In this document: piece by piece, positions 9,554 through 17,924 of the stretch
How the letters are laid out: every line of letters starts with the position of its first letter
Position numbering within the stretch: position 1 is the stretch's first letter
Assembly: GCA_039815465.1 (NCBI GenBank)
Contig: JBCBZG010000019.1
Location: forward strand, 1 to 64,000
DNA: 64,000 bases
DNA from: Shimia_B sp039815465
GTDB lineage: Bacteria; Pseudomonadota; Alphaproteobacteria; Rhodobacterales; Rhodobacteraceae
Reading direction: 5' to 3'
Program-made: the position numbers and the translations under genes
Notes under the pieces: generated by a model
What the model saw: only the letters and a program-made list of their open reading frames with translations
Told to the model about the DNA's origin: nothing
Databases searched by the model: none

Positions 9554-10614
9554 GAGTCTCCTCCCTTATGACTCGGTTTACCCGCCTCTCGTTCCAAGAG
9601 ATCGGGGGGTATCACGGCCGAGGCAGTGCCCCGGTCCAAGAATTGAGCTGGCATAGTGGCGCGCAGGTCTTCGACAGGGGCGCCAAGCACCCGCTGGATC
9701 AGCATACGCGCCAGGATGGTGCCCGCCTGACCCCAGTCGACCGACCAGGTGGCGAGTGGCGGCTCAGTAAACGCACCCTCTGGGTCACCGTCATAGGCAA
9801 TCACCGCCAGATCGCGGCCAACGGCGAGGCCGCGGGCCTCCGCCGGGCGCCACGCGCCAAGCGCGGCGCGGTCAACGGCGAAGACGATTGCGGTCGGTGG
9901 CTCTGGCAGGTCGAGCAGTTCGGCGGTCACGGCCTCGCCGATGGCGCGGTTATTTGCGCCGTGACGCACGAGCGTGGGATCGAGTGCGAGGTCGCATTCC
10001 GCAAGACCCGCTTCCAACCCGCCCTGACGTTGACCGTTATAGGCGTAGTCGGGGCTGCCGCCGACATAGGCGATGCGGGTGTGACCGCGGTCTTTCAGGA
10101 TATGTGCCGTTTGGCGCATCGCGTCCGCGCCGTCGATGTCGAACCAAGCGCAACCCTCGGTCGTCTTGTGTCCGCCAAAGAGCACGAAGGGCACGTCCGA
10201 GCCGCGCAGGAGTTCGACACGCGGGTCTTCAAGTTTCGTCCGCGGCAGAACAAAGCCGTCGGCTTTGCGTTCGTCGATCAGCCGTTGGTAGGTTTCGCGC
10301 GCGGCACCCACAGGGGCCGTGGCCACCGTCAACGTCCAGCCTTCGGCGGCTGCGCCGTCCGACAGGCCCGCGAGAAAGAGGTCGAGGAAGGGGCGGTGCG
10401 CGTCGTGTTCATCGGTTTCGAGCACCAGCCCGATGGCGCGGCAGCGGCCGGTGCGGATGGCCTGAGCTGACCCCATCGGGCGATACCCCAAACGCTCCGC
10501 CGCACGGCGCGCACGCAGGCGGGTGCCTTCGGAGATATCGGGATAATCGTTGAGTGCACGACTGACTGTTCCCTTCGTGAGGCCAAGCTCGGCCGCCACG
10601 TCAGAAATCGTCAC
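9550..10614 (-). CDS. LacI-family transcriptional regulator of the sugar operon
   Basis: The N-terminal HTH is VTISDVAAELGLTKGTVSRA with NDYPDISEGTR after it, followed by the hinge and a periplasmic-binding-protein-like sensor domain up to residue ~354. I chose the GTG at 10614 because GGAGGAGGG lies six bases upstream and because LacI proteins usually begin at this point of the HTH. Upstream in-frame ATGs (10653, 10665, 10797) would add residues with no family counterpart and, in the last case, would run through the putative operator. It is the first gene of the sugar operon, so the operon should be autoregulated and induced by the imported sugar or a derivative. Confidence 0.9.
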   Translation of the reverse strand: MTISDVAAELGLTKGTVSRALNDYPDISEGTRLRARRAAERLGYRPMGSAQAIRTGRCRAIGLVLETDEHDAHRPFLDLFLAGLSDGAAAEGWTLTVATAPVGAARETYQRLIDERKADGFVLPRTKLEDPRVELLRGSDVPFVLFGGHKTTEGCAWFDIDGADAMRQTAHILKDRGHTRIAYVGGSPDYAYNGQRQGGLEAGLAECDLALDPTLVRHGANNRAIGEAVTAELLDLPEPPTAIVFAVDRAALGAWRPAEARGLAVGRDLAVIAYDGDPEGAFTEPPLATWSVDWGQAGTILARMLIQRVLGAPVEDLRATMPAQFLDRGTASAVIPPDLLEREAGKPSHKGGDS

Positions 10615-10669
10615 CCGCCGCCCTCCTCCCAGGGGTTGCTGTGGTCTCGTCATGTCCCAAGTCATTCGC

Positions 10670-10687
10670 GCCGAAACCGGTTTCGGC
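10670..10687. promoter_or_regulatory. Putative LacI-type operator upstream of the sugar operon
   Basis: GCCGAAACC (10670-10678) and GGTTTCGGC (10679-10687) form a perfect 18-bp palindrome with a central CG, the usual shape of LacI-family operators. It lies 56 bp upstream of the chosen LacI start. A weaker partner, TTTCG-TG-CGAAA, lies at 10713-10724, about 40 bp further upstream, and could allow cooperative or looped binding. Confidence 0.7.
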
Positions 10688-10933
10688 AAGGGAAAATGCG
10701 CGCCGAGTCTCATTTCGTGCGAAAACTGGATGCGCTGGGACAAGGTTTGGCAACCGCATTGCCGTGGCATCGGGCACCACGAAAACACGTAAAACACGTC
10801 GCAAAAGAAAGGAGAAATTGGTGGCCTACAGGTGGGCCAACGGGTGCGGATTCCAGGGGCGCGCAGCGGATAAAATCACCATCTGGCGCCCCTACAATTT
10901 GTACAGATCGGCCCGCTCTACGCGCCCTTTAGA

Positions 10934-11698
10934 TCACGCGATGAGCGACTCAATCGCGGTTGTGACCTCGGACGCTTGGGTCAAATCAACCGCTCCGAAT
11001 CGTCCGGAATCGTTGTCCCAATACCGGCCCGACGCATCCGCAAAGGCGGGATCGAGCGCGAGGCGGATCAGGATGTCAGCGCCAATGCGCAAGTCATGGC
11101 CCGCGACGCCGAAGCCCTCTTTCACCATTTTCGACGCAAGCAAGGAGCCGGGGTTCACAGAAATCACTGCCGGGCCCTCCGGCAGGTTGTCCGCCAAGGC
11201 CGCAGACCACAGTGTGATTGCGCGCTTGCTTTGCGCATAGGCGCCCATATCATCGAGCTTCTCCTCACCGCGGAGCGCGGCCAGGCTCACCGGCGCCTGC
11301 GCCGCGGAGGATAGGTTCACGACGCGCCCGTCCTTGGGCATGATTTCAAGCAGTGCCTTGGTCAGCGCATAGGGGGCCAACGTGTTGACGACAAACCGGA
11401 TATCTTGCCCGTTATCCGTCCGCGTCTTGGGCGCCTTGAGCACACCAGCGTTGTTGATCAGCACGTCAAGCGTGCCCACAGCATCCTTCACCGCTTTGCC
11501 AAGGGCGGCGGTGTCGGAAAGCGACGAAAGATCGGCGAGAAAGGTTTGCGCGCCATGGCCGACCTCTGCCTGCGCGGCGGCGAGCTTCGCTTCGCTGCGC
11601 CCGTGAAGCAGCACGCTGTGCCCGTCTGCGGCCAGCAGTTTCGCCGTCAGGAGCCCGATACCATCGGTGGCGCCAGTGATTAGAACGGTCTTGGTCAT
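10934..11698 (-). CDS. Short-chain dehydrogenase/reductase (SDR) family oxidoreductase
   Basis: The 254-residue protein is a classical SDR: TGATDGIG nucleotide motif at 8-15, NNAG at 82-85, Ser at 130/131, and the catalytic pair Y154 and K158 (YAQSK). HGRSEAKL after the second strand (R34) fits NADP preference. The pattern with LADLSSL and a long substrate loop resembles the retinol/protochlorophyllide-reductase-like subgroup, but the substrate is unknown. Its ATG overlaps the stop of the luciferase-like gene, so both are made from one transcript, read away from the LysR gene. Confidence 0.88.
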   Translation of the reverse strand: MTKTVLITGATDGIGLLTAKLLAADGHSVLLHGRSEAKLAAAQAEVGHGAQTFLADLSSLSDTAALGKAVKDAVGTLDVLINNAGVLKAPKTRTDNGQDIRFVVNTLAPYALTKALLEIMPKDGRVVNLSSAAQAPVSLAALRGEEKLDDMGAYAQSKRAITLWSAALADNLPEGPAVISVNPGSLLASKMVKEGFGVAGHDLRIGADILIRLALDPAFADASGRYWDNDSGRFGAVDLTQASEVTTAIESLIA

Positions 11699-12690
11699 TG
11701 GGTGTCCCCTTGGGTTGGAAAGAGCGGCAAGAGCGTGTCTGCGAGGCGCTTCATCGTGTCCTCAACATCCACTTCGTTGAACCGCAGATTGAGTGCAACA
11801 TGGTTGATGCCCCCGCGTTGGAGGGCGGTGAGATAGGTTTTCAGGAACGTAACGCCCGAGCGAAACCCCAGGTGGATGGGGTGCGGGGCGGCGTCCGGGT
11901 CTGCGACGACATCGACGTAGAGTGATTGCATCACAGGCTTTTGCGGGGCGCCGGCATCAGCGGCGCGAGACCGGTAATCGGCCACCAAGCGCGCCTGTGC
12001 GGCCTGATCGCGGGGATAGGTCATCCACCCATCGCCGTTGCGCGCAACCCAGTCCGGGCTCTGTTGCGAACCGCCCGTAATGAGCAGCGGGATCCGCGTG
12101 CCGTGCGGTTTGGGCAGCATGTCGATGGCCCCGTTCAGCGTGCCCTGGGCACTTTGATGGGTGGGGTAGGTCGTGCCCGCAGCGCGAATGTAGTCCACAC
12201 TGTCGCGAAACCGCGCGCCACGATCTGGAAAGCTCATGCCGAGCGCGGGATACTCCTCCGCCCGGTCGCCAGAGGCCACCCCGAGGAGAAGCCGCCCGCC
12301 CGACAGCTGGTCAGCACTGGCGGCAGCTTTGGCCACATGCGCGGGGTGGCGCAGGGGCAAGATCACACTGGCCACGCCGAGCGCAATGTCGTGCGTGCCA
12401 GCGGCAAGGTAGCCCAAGTACACAAACGGGTCATACATCTGACCCGCATCGCCAAAGCTCGGCACATTGAACGGCACATCGCGGAGCCAGAGTGACCCGA
12501 ACCCCAGCTTGTCAGCCAGCTGGGCACGCTCCAAATGCCGCGCCATGTCTGGGACGGGAACGTGCCCATGGGCCTCGATCGGCACCACGAGCCCGAGCGT
12601 CAACGCACCGGGTTGAAACACACGCCCATAGGCGCGGTTGAGCGAGGGAAAGGTCAGGTTGCTGTCATCAAGCATAGCAGGTCTTTGCAT
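11695..12690 (-). CDS. LLM-class flavin-dependent oxidoreductase (luciferase-like)
   Basis: A TIM-barrel luciferase-like monooxygenase. Visible family features are NRAYGRVFQPGALTLGL at the N terminus, LWLRDVPFNVPSFGDAGQMYDP, a SVILPLRHPAHVAKAAASAD segment and RLLLGVASGDRAEEY around the flavin site. The cofactor is probably FMN or F420-like; substrate unknown. Several ATGs are possible (12777, 12690, 12675); none has a strong ribosome site. I prefer 12690 because conserved sequence starts only later and because this leaves a normal promoter gap to the divergent LysR gene. It forms an operon with the SDR. Confidence 0.85.
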   Translation of the reverse strand: MQRPAMLDDSNLTFPSLNRAYGRVFQPGALTLGLVVPIEAHGHVPVPDMARHLERAQLADKLGFGSLWLRDVPFNVPSFGDAGQMYDPFVYLGYLAAGTHDIALGVASVILPLRHPAHVAKAAASADQLSGGRLLLGVASGDRAEEYPALGMSFPDRGARFRDSVDYIRAAGTTYPTHQSAQGTLNGAIDMLPKPHGTRIPLLITGGSQQSPDWVARNGDGWMTYPRDQAAQARLVADYRSRAADAGAPQKPVMQSLYVDVVADPDAAPHPIHLGFRSGVTFLKTYLTALQRGGINHVALNLRFNEVDVEDTMKRLADTLLPLFPTQGDTQ

Positions 12691-12801
12691 CTGGTCTGGA
12701 CACGCGTGGGAATACGCCGTTGATCTTGTGGATATGGCGTCTCCGATTTCCCCGAAAAACCACGGTGTTGCGGACATCAGAATTCGGATATCAAAGATAA
12801 T

Positions 12802-13710
12802 ATGGATACCGATGCCCTACGCCTTTTCGTTCTCGCAGCAGATAAGCTCAATATCAGCGCCGCTGGGCGGGAGCTGGGGCTTGCGCCATCGGTGGCCAGC
12901 GCTTGGATGTCCAAGCTGGAGCGGAGCGTGGGCGCAGACCTCCTGCACCGCTCCACGCGCAAGGTCGCGCTGTCCACGGAGGGGGCGGAGTTTTTGCCCT
13001 ATGCCCGCGATATCATCGCCCGGGAGGATGCCGCACGCGCAGTGCTGGGGCAGGGCCAGGCGCAGGTGTCGGGGACCCTGCGCTTTACAGCGCCGAGCAG
13101 TTTTGCCCAGCTTTACATCGCGCCGATCTTACCCCGCTTCATGAGCGCCCACCCGGAGCTCGCGCTCGATCTGCATCTGTCAGACCGGCAGCTCGGGCTG
13201 ATCGAGGGTAGCTTTGATCTGGCGCTGCGCAACGCGCCGCTCCCCGATAGTAGCCTGCGCGGGCGCAAGCTCGCAGACGACACGCGCATCCTATGTGCGG
13301 CGCCCAGCTACCTCGACCGGGCCGGGCGCCCTGAACGCCCATCAGATCTCGCCACACATCACCTGATCGCCTTCGGCCCCGCTCGGCCGATCACCCTGCA
13401 CCACGCGGATGGAGCGCGGGAGACGCTGCGCCCAGAAGACACCCGCTGCCGCTTGACCATGGACGACGGCGCCAGCCAACGGGTGGCAACCGTCGCGGGC
13501 GCCGGTATCTCCTCAAACTCGCTCTGGAGCGTCCACCGTGACTTGGCAGCGGGAACGCTAGAACACGTGCTGCCCGATTGGCAGCTTGACCACGATACCG
13601 CGCTCTGGCTGCTTTACCCGCACACGAACGTCCTGTCTGTCAAAGTCCGCCTTTTCATGGATTTCCTCTTGGAGGAGATCGGTCAAAACCTGCCTTGGGC
13701 AGGCGACTGA
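12802..13710 (+). CDS. LysR-family transcriptional regulator
   Basis: The 302-residue protein has the N-terminal winged HTH (about 1-60, LFVLAADKLNISAAGRELGL, then a recognition helix around SVASAWMSKLE) and a LysR-type effector-binding domain (about 88-295, beginning GTLRFTAPSSFAQLYIAPIL). It resembles the DsdA/AaeR-like subgroup that acts on neighbouring oxidoreductases. It is divergent from the LLM-SDR operon, the usual position of a LysR regulator relative to its target, so regulation of those genes is likely. It is followed by a tRNA on the other strand. Confidence 0.92.
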   Translation: MDTDALRLFVLAADKLNISAAGRELGLAPSVASAWMSKLERSVGADLLHRSTRKVALSTEGAEFLPYARDIIAREDAARAVLGQGQAQVSGTLRFTAPSSFAQLYIAPILPRFMSAHPELALDLHLSDRQLGLIEGSFDLALRNAPLPDSSLRGRKLADDTRILCAAPSYLDRAGRPERPSDLATHHLIAFGPARPITLHHADGARETLRPEDTRCRLTMDDGASQRVATVAGAGISSNSLWSVHRDLAAGTLEHVLPDWQLDHDTALWLLYPHTNVLSVKVRLFMDFLLEEIGQNLPWAGD

Positions 13711-13754
13711 AGCTGAGGTGCCACGCGTTGGAGTGGTTTGGAAAAGCCGCCAAG

Positions 13755-13844
13755 TGGCGGAGAGACAGGGATTCGAACCCTGGGTGGGCGTGAACCCACA
13801 ACGGTTTTCGAGACCGCCCCGTTCGACCACTCCGGCACCTCTCC
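13755..13844 (-). tRNA. tRNA-Ser(CGA)
   Basis: On the minus strand a complete 90-nt class II tRNA can be folded. The acceptor GGAGAGG pairs with TCTCTCC (one G-U), and the D arm contains GGAGTGGTCGAACG. The anticodon loop CTCGAAA has anticodon CGA on the stem GCGGT/ACCGT. A long variable arm (GTGGGTTCACGCCCAC) and the T arm GGGTTCGAATCCC follow, and CCA is encoded at the 3' end. It reads UCG serine codons. Confidence 0.95.
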
Positions 13845-13965
13845 GCGGTCGTGACGGGGGGCATACACACGACATCGTCAGCGGGCAAGAGCGTCTGCGC
13901 AGTGATTTCGATTTGATTGTTGCCAGCAGCGGGATACCGTTTGGGTCAATCGGGAGGATCGCCTA

Positions 13966-14790
13966 GTGACCGTGTTGCGCCATTTCTTTTTCATTGCAGT
14001 CCTCTGGGGGGCGGTAGCGCTGCCTGCCGCGAGCGCGGAGCGCGGAAAGATCGCGGCGTTTATGGAGATCACGGGCTTTGACGTCGCGCTCGACTCCATG
14101 CGGCTCTCTGCCGGGCAGGCGCCTATGTTGCTTGGGCTGTCCGAAGACAATTTTGGGGAAGACTGGTCGCGTCTGGCCGATGACGTCTTTGAAAGCGCCT
14201 CACTGAGATCGGATGCGCTCGATATCCTTGAGCAGACGATGGATGACGAGATGCTCAACCACGCGGCGGCCTTTTATGCGTCGGAGCTTGGCCAGCGTTT
14301 GGTGGCCGCGGAGAACGCAGGGCATTTGGACGACAGTGACGAAAGCCGCGCAGCGGGCGAAGCGCTCGTGATTGCCATGTTAGAAGACGGTTCCCCCCGG
14401 ATCGGGTACTTTCGCGATATGTCGATGGCCATCGGCTCCATCCCGCACAGCATCCGGCTGGTGACAGAGCTGCAAGTGCGGTTCCTGATGGCGGCTAGCG
14501 GCGCTGGATTGATCGAAGAGGACTGGACGGAGGAGGAGCTGCGCGGACGCATCCTATCGCGCGCGGATGAGATGGCGCAGTCGATGATGGTTGGGTCGAT
14601 CACCAACGCGGCCTACACCTACCGCGACTTCTCGGACGATGATCTAGCGGCCTATGTTGCAGCGCTGGAGGAGCCTTTGATGCAAAAGGTCTATGAGCTG
14701 ATGCACCTTGTGCAGGCGCAGCTGCAGGTGCAGCGGTTTGAGACCCTCGCAAAGCGCATGGTGGCGCTTTACCCGGAACAGGACATTTGA
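13966..14790 (+). CDS. Exported DUF2059-like protein, first of a tandem pair
   Basis: The 274-residue protein starts at a GTG and has a Sec signal peptide (hydrophobic to about residue 25, ending PAASA). The segment around residues 85-115 (LDILEQTMDDEMLNHAAAFY then ASELGQRLV) is the DUF2059 pattern of an alpha-helical region in which a phrase like 'FYxSxxGQ' recurs. The function of the family is not known. The next gene encodes a similar protein of equal length, beginning two bases after this stop, so they form a paralogous pair that may work together in the periplasm. Confidence 0.75.
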   Translation: MTVLRHFFFIAVLWGAVALPAASAERGKIAAFMEITGFDVALDSMRLSAGQAPMLLGLSEDNFGEDWSRLADDVFESASLRSDALDILEQTMDDEMLNHAAAFYASELGQRLVAAENAGHLDDSDESRAAGEALVIAMLEDGSPRIGYFRDMSMAIGSIPHSIRLVTELQVRFLMAASGAGLIEEDWTEEELRGRILSRADEMAQSMMVGSITNAAYTYRDFSDDDLAAYVAALEEPLMQKVYELMHLVQAQLQVQRFETLAKRMVALYPEQDI

Positions 14791-14792
14791 GC

Positions 14793-15608
14793 ATGCGCGC
14801 GATAACACCGGTCCTAGCTGCCACGTTTCTGAGCCTCGCCAGCCCCAGCGGTGCGGACGAGTTTGAGCGTCTGATGGATGCTTTGCGCATGGACGAGGTC
14901 GTGGACATCCTGGTGGAGGAGGGCACTTCCTCCGCGTTGGAAATTGAAGCCAGCATGTTCCCGGACCGCGGTGGGGCGGCTTGGGCCGATGAGGTTGCGC
15001 GCATCTATGACGCCGACCTGCGCAGTGCGCAGATCAAAGGGGTCATGGAAGACATTATGAGCGCGGACGCGCTGCCCCCCGTCCTCGCGTTTTTGGAAAG
15101 CGAGCGGGGCGCGCGGATCATGACGCTCGAGGTGACAGCGCGGCGTGCATTCATCGACCCCGATATGGAAGAGGTCGCGCTGGAGATTTTTGCAGATGCA
15201 GAAACCGAGCACGCTGAGCTTTTTGCCAACGTGATGGAGTTCATCGAGGTGAACGACCTCATTGATCAGAATGTTGAGGGCGCGTTCACGGCGAACTTTG
15301 CGTTTGCGCAGGGTGCCACGAATGCGGGCGCCTTTGCGGGGCTGTCAGCTGCGCAGCTCGCGGCGCAGATGTGGGCGGGGGAGGAGGCCGTGGCCGCCGA
15401 TGTCGAGCAGTGGATGTTTGCGTATCTGATGACGGCCTACAGCCCGCTCGAAAGCAGCGATTTGGAGGCCTATATCGCCCTGTCGCGGACCGAGGCCGGG
15501 CAGACGCTGAACCAAGCGATTATGGACAGTTTCGGCGCGCTCTTTGAGGATATCTCCTACGATGTAGGGGCGGCGGCTGGACGCTTCATGGCTCAGCAGG
15601 ATATCTAG
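14793..15608 (+). CDS. Exported DUF2059-like protein, second of a tandem pair
   Basis: The product is 271 residues from the ATG at 14793; a TTG at 14787 is possible but less likely. It has a signal peptide ending near PSGA and is largely helical and acidic. It repeats the DUF2059-like phrase twice: VLAFLESERGARIMTLE near residue 95 and YIALSRTEAGQTLNQAIMDS near residue 230. Overall length and layout match the gene before it, so a tandem duplication followed by divergence is the likely origin. There is no enzyme motif. Both genes lie just upstream of rplU without an obvious link. Confidence 0.72.
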   Translation: MRAITPVLAATFLSLASPSGADEFERLMDALRMDEVVDILVEEGTSSALEIEASMFPDRGGAAWADEVARIYDADLRSAQIKGVMEDIMSADALPPVLAFLESERGARIMTLEVTARRAFIDPDMEEVALEIFADAETEHAELFANVMEFIEVNDLIDQNVEGAFTANFAFAQGATNAGAFAGLSAAQLAAQMWAGEEAVAADVEQWMFAYLMTAYSPLESSDLEAYIALSRTEAGQTLNQAIMDSFGALFEDISYDVGAAAGRFMAQQDI

Positions 15609-15796
15609 ACTTCCCAACCCGATAAGGCTTGACAACTTGAGCGCGCGCCGCGATAGGGCAGCCTCCTGCGGGGCGCAAGCTCCGCTTTATTTGTTACACC
15701 GCCCGAACGGGCGCGCTGTCCGAGGCGGCTGATCACCAGCCACGAACGCCGGAATGCCGGGGCCAAAGCGACGCGAAAGATGAGGAAGAGAACGCG

Positions 15797-16441
15797 ATGT
15801 TTGCGGTTCTGAAAACCGGTGGCAAGCAGTACCGGGTCGAGGCGGGCGATGTGCTGCGCGTCGAAAAGCTTGCAGCGGACGCGGGTGAGACCGTGCAATT
15901 CAATGACATTCTGATGGTCGGCTCCACCGTGGGCACGCCGTTTGTCGAGGACGCGGGCGTTCAGGCGACGGTCATCGACCAGATCAAGGGCGACAAGGTG
16001 ATCAACTTTGTGCGCCGCCGTCGTAAGCATTCGTCCAAGCGTACCGTGGGCCACCGCCAGCAGCTGACGCTTTTGCGGGTCACGGAAATCCTGGAAAGCG
16101 GCGCGGGTGCGTCTGGCGTTAAGGCTGCCCTGGGCGGCGCGGGCTTTGCGGCCTCCGCTGCTGCGGCACCTGCGGCTGCAAAAGCAGCCCCGGCGCCTGC
16201 CGCTGAAGAAGGTGCAGAGGCGCCTGCTGCCGCGAGTGGCTCAGACGATCTCAAGGCGCTGTCCGGTGTCGGCCCCGCGCTGGAGAAAAAGCTCCACGCC
16301 GCTGGCGTCACCACATTCGCCCAGATCGCAGCATGGACCGAAGAGGACGTGGCTGCTATGGACGAGAAACTGTCCTTCAAAGGCCGCATCGAGCGTGAAG
16401 GCTGGATTGAACAAGCCAAAGCCAAAGTGGCTGAAGGCTAA
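15797..16441 (+). CDS. rplU: 50S ribosomal protein L21 with C-terminal helix-hairpin-helix extension
   Basis: Residues 1-103 are ordinary L21 (MFAVLKTGGKQYRVEAGDVL; then DKVINFVRRRRKHSSKRTVG and HRQQLTLLRVTEI), a large-subunit protein that binds 23S rRNA. A further ~110 residues follow: an Ala/Pro-rich linker (about 112-150) and a helix-hairpin-helix module (LKALSGVGPALEKKLHAAGV, 151-214). Plain L21 is near 103 residues. The tail looks like a nucleic-acid-binding HhH of the kind found in other alphaproteobacterial proteins. rpmA follows 18 bp downstream with AGGAAGAGGAG before its ATG. Confidence 0.95.
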   Translation: MFAVLKTGGKQYRVEAGDVLRVEKLAADAGETVQFNDILMVGSTVGTPFVEDAGVQATVIDQIKGDKVINFVRRRRKHSSKRTVGHRQQLTLLRVTEILESGAGASGVKAALGGAGFAASAAAAPAAAKAAPAPAAEEGAEAPAAASGSDDLKALSGVGPALEKKLHAAGVTTFAQIAAWTEEDVAAMDEKLSFKGRIEREGWIEQAKAKVAEG

Positions 16442-16459
16442 GGAAGAGGAGACTGAGCT

Positions 16460-16729
16460 ATGGCACATAAAAAAGCAGGTGGTTCGTCCCGGAACGGTCG
16501 CGACTCCGCGGGTCGTCGTCTTGGCGTGAAACTCTACGGCGGTCAGGCCGCGATCCCAGGCAACATCATCGTCCGCCAGCGCGGCACGAAGTTCTGGCCG
16601 GGCGCAGGCGTGGGCATGGGCAAGGATCACACGATCTTTGCAGTGACGGACGGCGCCGTGACCTTCCACAAAGGTCTCAAAGGTCGCACCTTCATTTCCG
16701 TGCTCCCAGTGGCGGAGGCCGCAGAGTAA
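16460..16729 (+). CDS. rpmA: 50S ribosomal protein L27
   Basis: This 89-residue basic protein starts MAHKKAGGSSRNGRDSAGRR and continues LGVKLYGGQ, the invariant N terminus of L27 that reaches into the peptidyl-transferase centre. It is co-transcribed with rplU, the usual pair, and a strong rho-independent terminator follows 28 bp after the stop codon. Confidence 0.98.
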   Translation: MAHKKAGGSSRNGRDSAGRRLGVKLYGGQAAIPGNIIVRQRGTKFWPGAGVGMGKDHTIFAVTDGAVTFHKGLKGRTFISVLPVAEAAE

Positions 16730-16756
16730 GCCGAACCAAACAGGTTACACACACCA

Positions 16757-16790
16757 AAGGGGATCGGCAGCACCGCCGGTCCCCTTTTTC
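16757..16790 (+). terminator. Rho-independent terminator of rplU-rpmA
   Basis: AAGGGGATCGGC (16757-16768) pairs with GCCGGTCCCCTT (16775-16786) over 12 bp with one G-T pair and a 6-base loop. It is followed by a run of T. Confidence 0.93.
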
Positions 16791-16815
16791 GTTTTTGACA
16801 CGCGGAGGGTGTCTG

Positions 16816-17325
16816 ATGACAGATCACCCCATCACGACAGAGCGTTTGACCCTGCGCCCCTTTGGGGAGGCGGACGGGCCACGCGTCGTCGCCTTGCTGA
16901 ACGACTTCGAGGTGTCAAAATGGCTTGCCCGGGTTCCGCATCCCTTTACCCTGCGTGACCTCCGCATCCAGGGACCGAACGGTGAAAGCCGCTGGCCCGG
17001 GCTGATGGCGGTGGACTGCGAAGGCGCCGTCGTGGGCGCCGTCAGTGCGGGCGACCGCTTGGGCTACTGGCTCACCCCATCCGCCTGGGGCAGGGGCATC
17101 GCCACAGAGGCCGCTCGCGCCGCGGTGGACTACAGCTTTGGCACGATGGGCTGTGACGAAATCTCCTCCGGCTATCTTCTGGGCAATGACGGCTCCCGCA
17201 GGGTTTTGACCAAACTGGGGTTCCGCGAAACGCGCCTTACGCAAGAAAGCATTGCAGCGCGCCCCGGGCTTTTTGACCACATGGGCATGTGCCTGACGCG
17301 CGCGCAGTGGGAGGCGGCGCAATGA
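16816..17325 (+). CDS. GNAT-family N-acetyltransferase (RimJ/RimL-like)
   Basis: The product is 169 residues from the ATG at 16816, chosen because GGAGGG lies nine bases before it; an upstream TTG would overlap the terminator region. TTERLTLRPFGEADGPRVVA at the N terminus is the beginning of RimJ-like GNAT domains. LGYWLTPSAWGRGIATEAAR carries the acetyl-CoA pyrophosphate loop (Q/R-x-x-G-x-A type). It would acetylate an amine or a protein N terminus, target unknown. The next gene overlaps its stop, so three genes up to 18463 form one operon. Confidence 0.87.
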   Translation: MTDHPITTERLTLRPFGEADGPRVVALLNDFEVSKWLARVPHPFTLRDLRIQGPNGESRWPGLMAVDCEGAVVGAVSAGDRLGYWLTPSAWGRGIATEAARAAVDYSFGTMGCDEISSGYLLGNDGSRRVLTKLGFRETRLTQESIAARPGLFDHMGMCLTRAQWEAAQ

Positions 17326-17924
17326 CGCTTGCAGCGCTGACCCTCTATGCGGCCTCGCAGGTCGGGACGCCAGGACCCGCAAATATGGCGCTGTTGGCCA
17401 CGGGCGCGCGGTTCGGGCTTGGCCGGTCACTGCCCTTTGTGGCGGGCGTGGTTGCGGGCAAGCAGCTGATCATCTGGCCCATGGGCTTTGGCCTGCTGGA
17501 ACTGGCTGAACGGGCGCCGCTTGTGTTCGAGGCGCTGAAATGGGCCTCCGCCGCTTATATCTGCTGGCTTGCGTGGAAGGTCGCCAACATGCGCCTCGCC
17601 ACAGGGCAGCCCGCGGCGGCAGCGCCGGGATTTGTCGCCGGGCTCGCCGTTCACCCGCTCAACCCAAAGGCCTGGGCGATGATCACCACCGCCTTCACCA
17701 GCTTCATCCCGGCAGGAACGCCCCCGATCGAGGCCACGCTGATGGTCGCGGGCGCGCTGGCGGCCTGCCAGGTCGTGCTCCACCCGATCTGGGCCGGGGC
17801 CGGCGATGTAATCGCGCGCACGCTCGCCGGGCGCGCCGCTGAGAAATACCTTTTCTGGGCGCTTGCCGCCCTCACCGTGGCCAGCGTCATCTACGCGCTC
17901 GCCGCAGCTGGAGACGTGTCATGA
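17322..17924 (+). CDS. LysE-family amino-acid exporter
   Basis: The 200-residue hydrophobic protein has about six membrane helices. The early motif GTPGPANMALLATGARFGLG corresponds to the conserved G-x-P-G-P-x loop of the LysE/RhtB family, which exports amino acids or related small molecules. NPKAWAMITTAFTSF near residue 110 is the second family motif. The start overlaps the previous stop (ATGA), with GGAGGCGG upstream. The exported compound is not predictable; the flanking acetyltransferase genes could modify it, but this is only a guess from position. Confidence 0.87.
   Translation: MTLAALTLYAASQVGTPGPANMALLATGARFGLGRSLPFVAGVVAGKQLIIWPMGFGLLELAERAPLVFEALKWASAAYICWLAWKVANMRLATGQPAAAAPGFVAGLAVHPLNPKAWAMITTAFTSFIPAGTPPIEATLMVAGALAACQVVLHPIWAGAGDVIARTLAGRAAEKYLFWALAALTVASVIYALAAAGDVS

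Noticed and set aside
10615..10797. Longer LacI protein starting at the ATG at 10797
   Set aside because: It would place the operator palindrome and AT-rich promoter-like sequence in coding DNA, and LacI proteins normally start at the HTH; the GTG at 10614 has a strong ribosome site.
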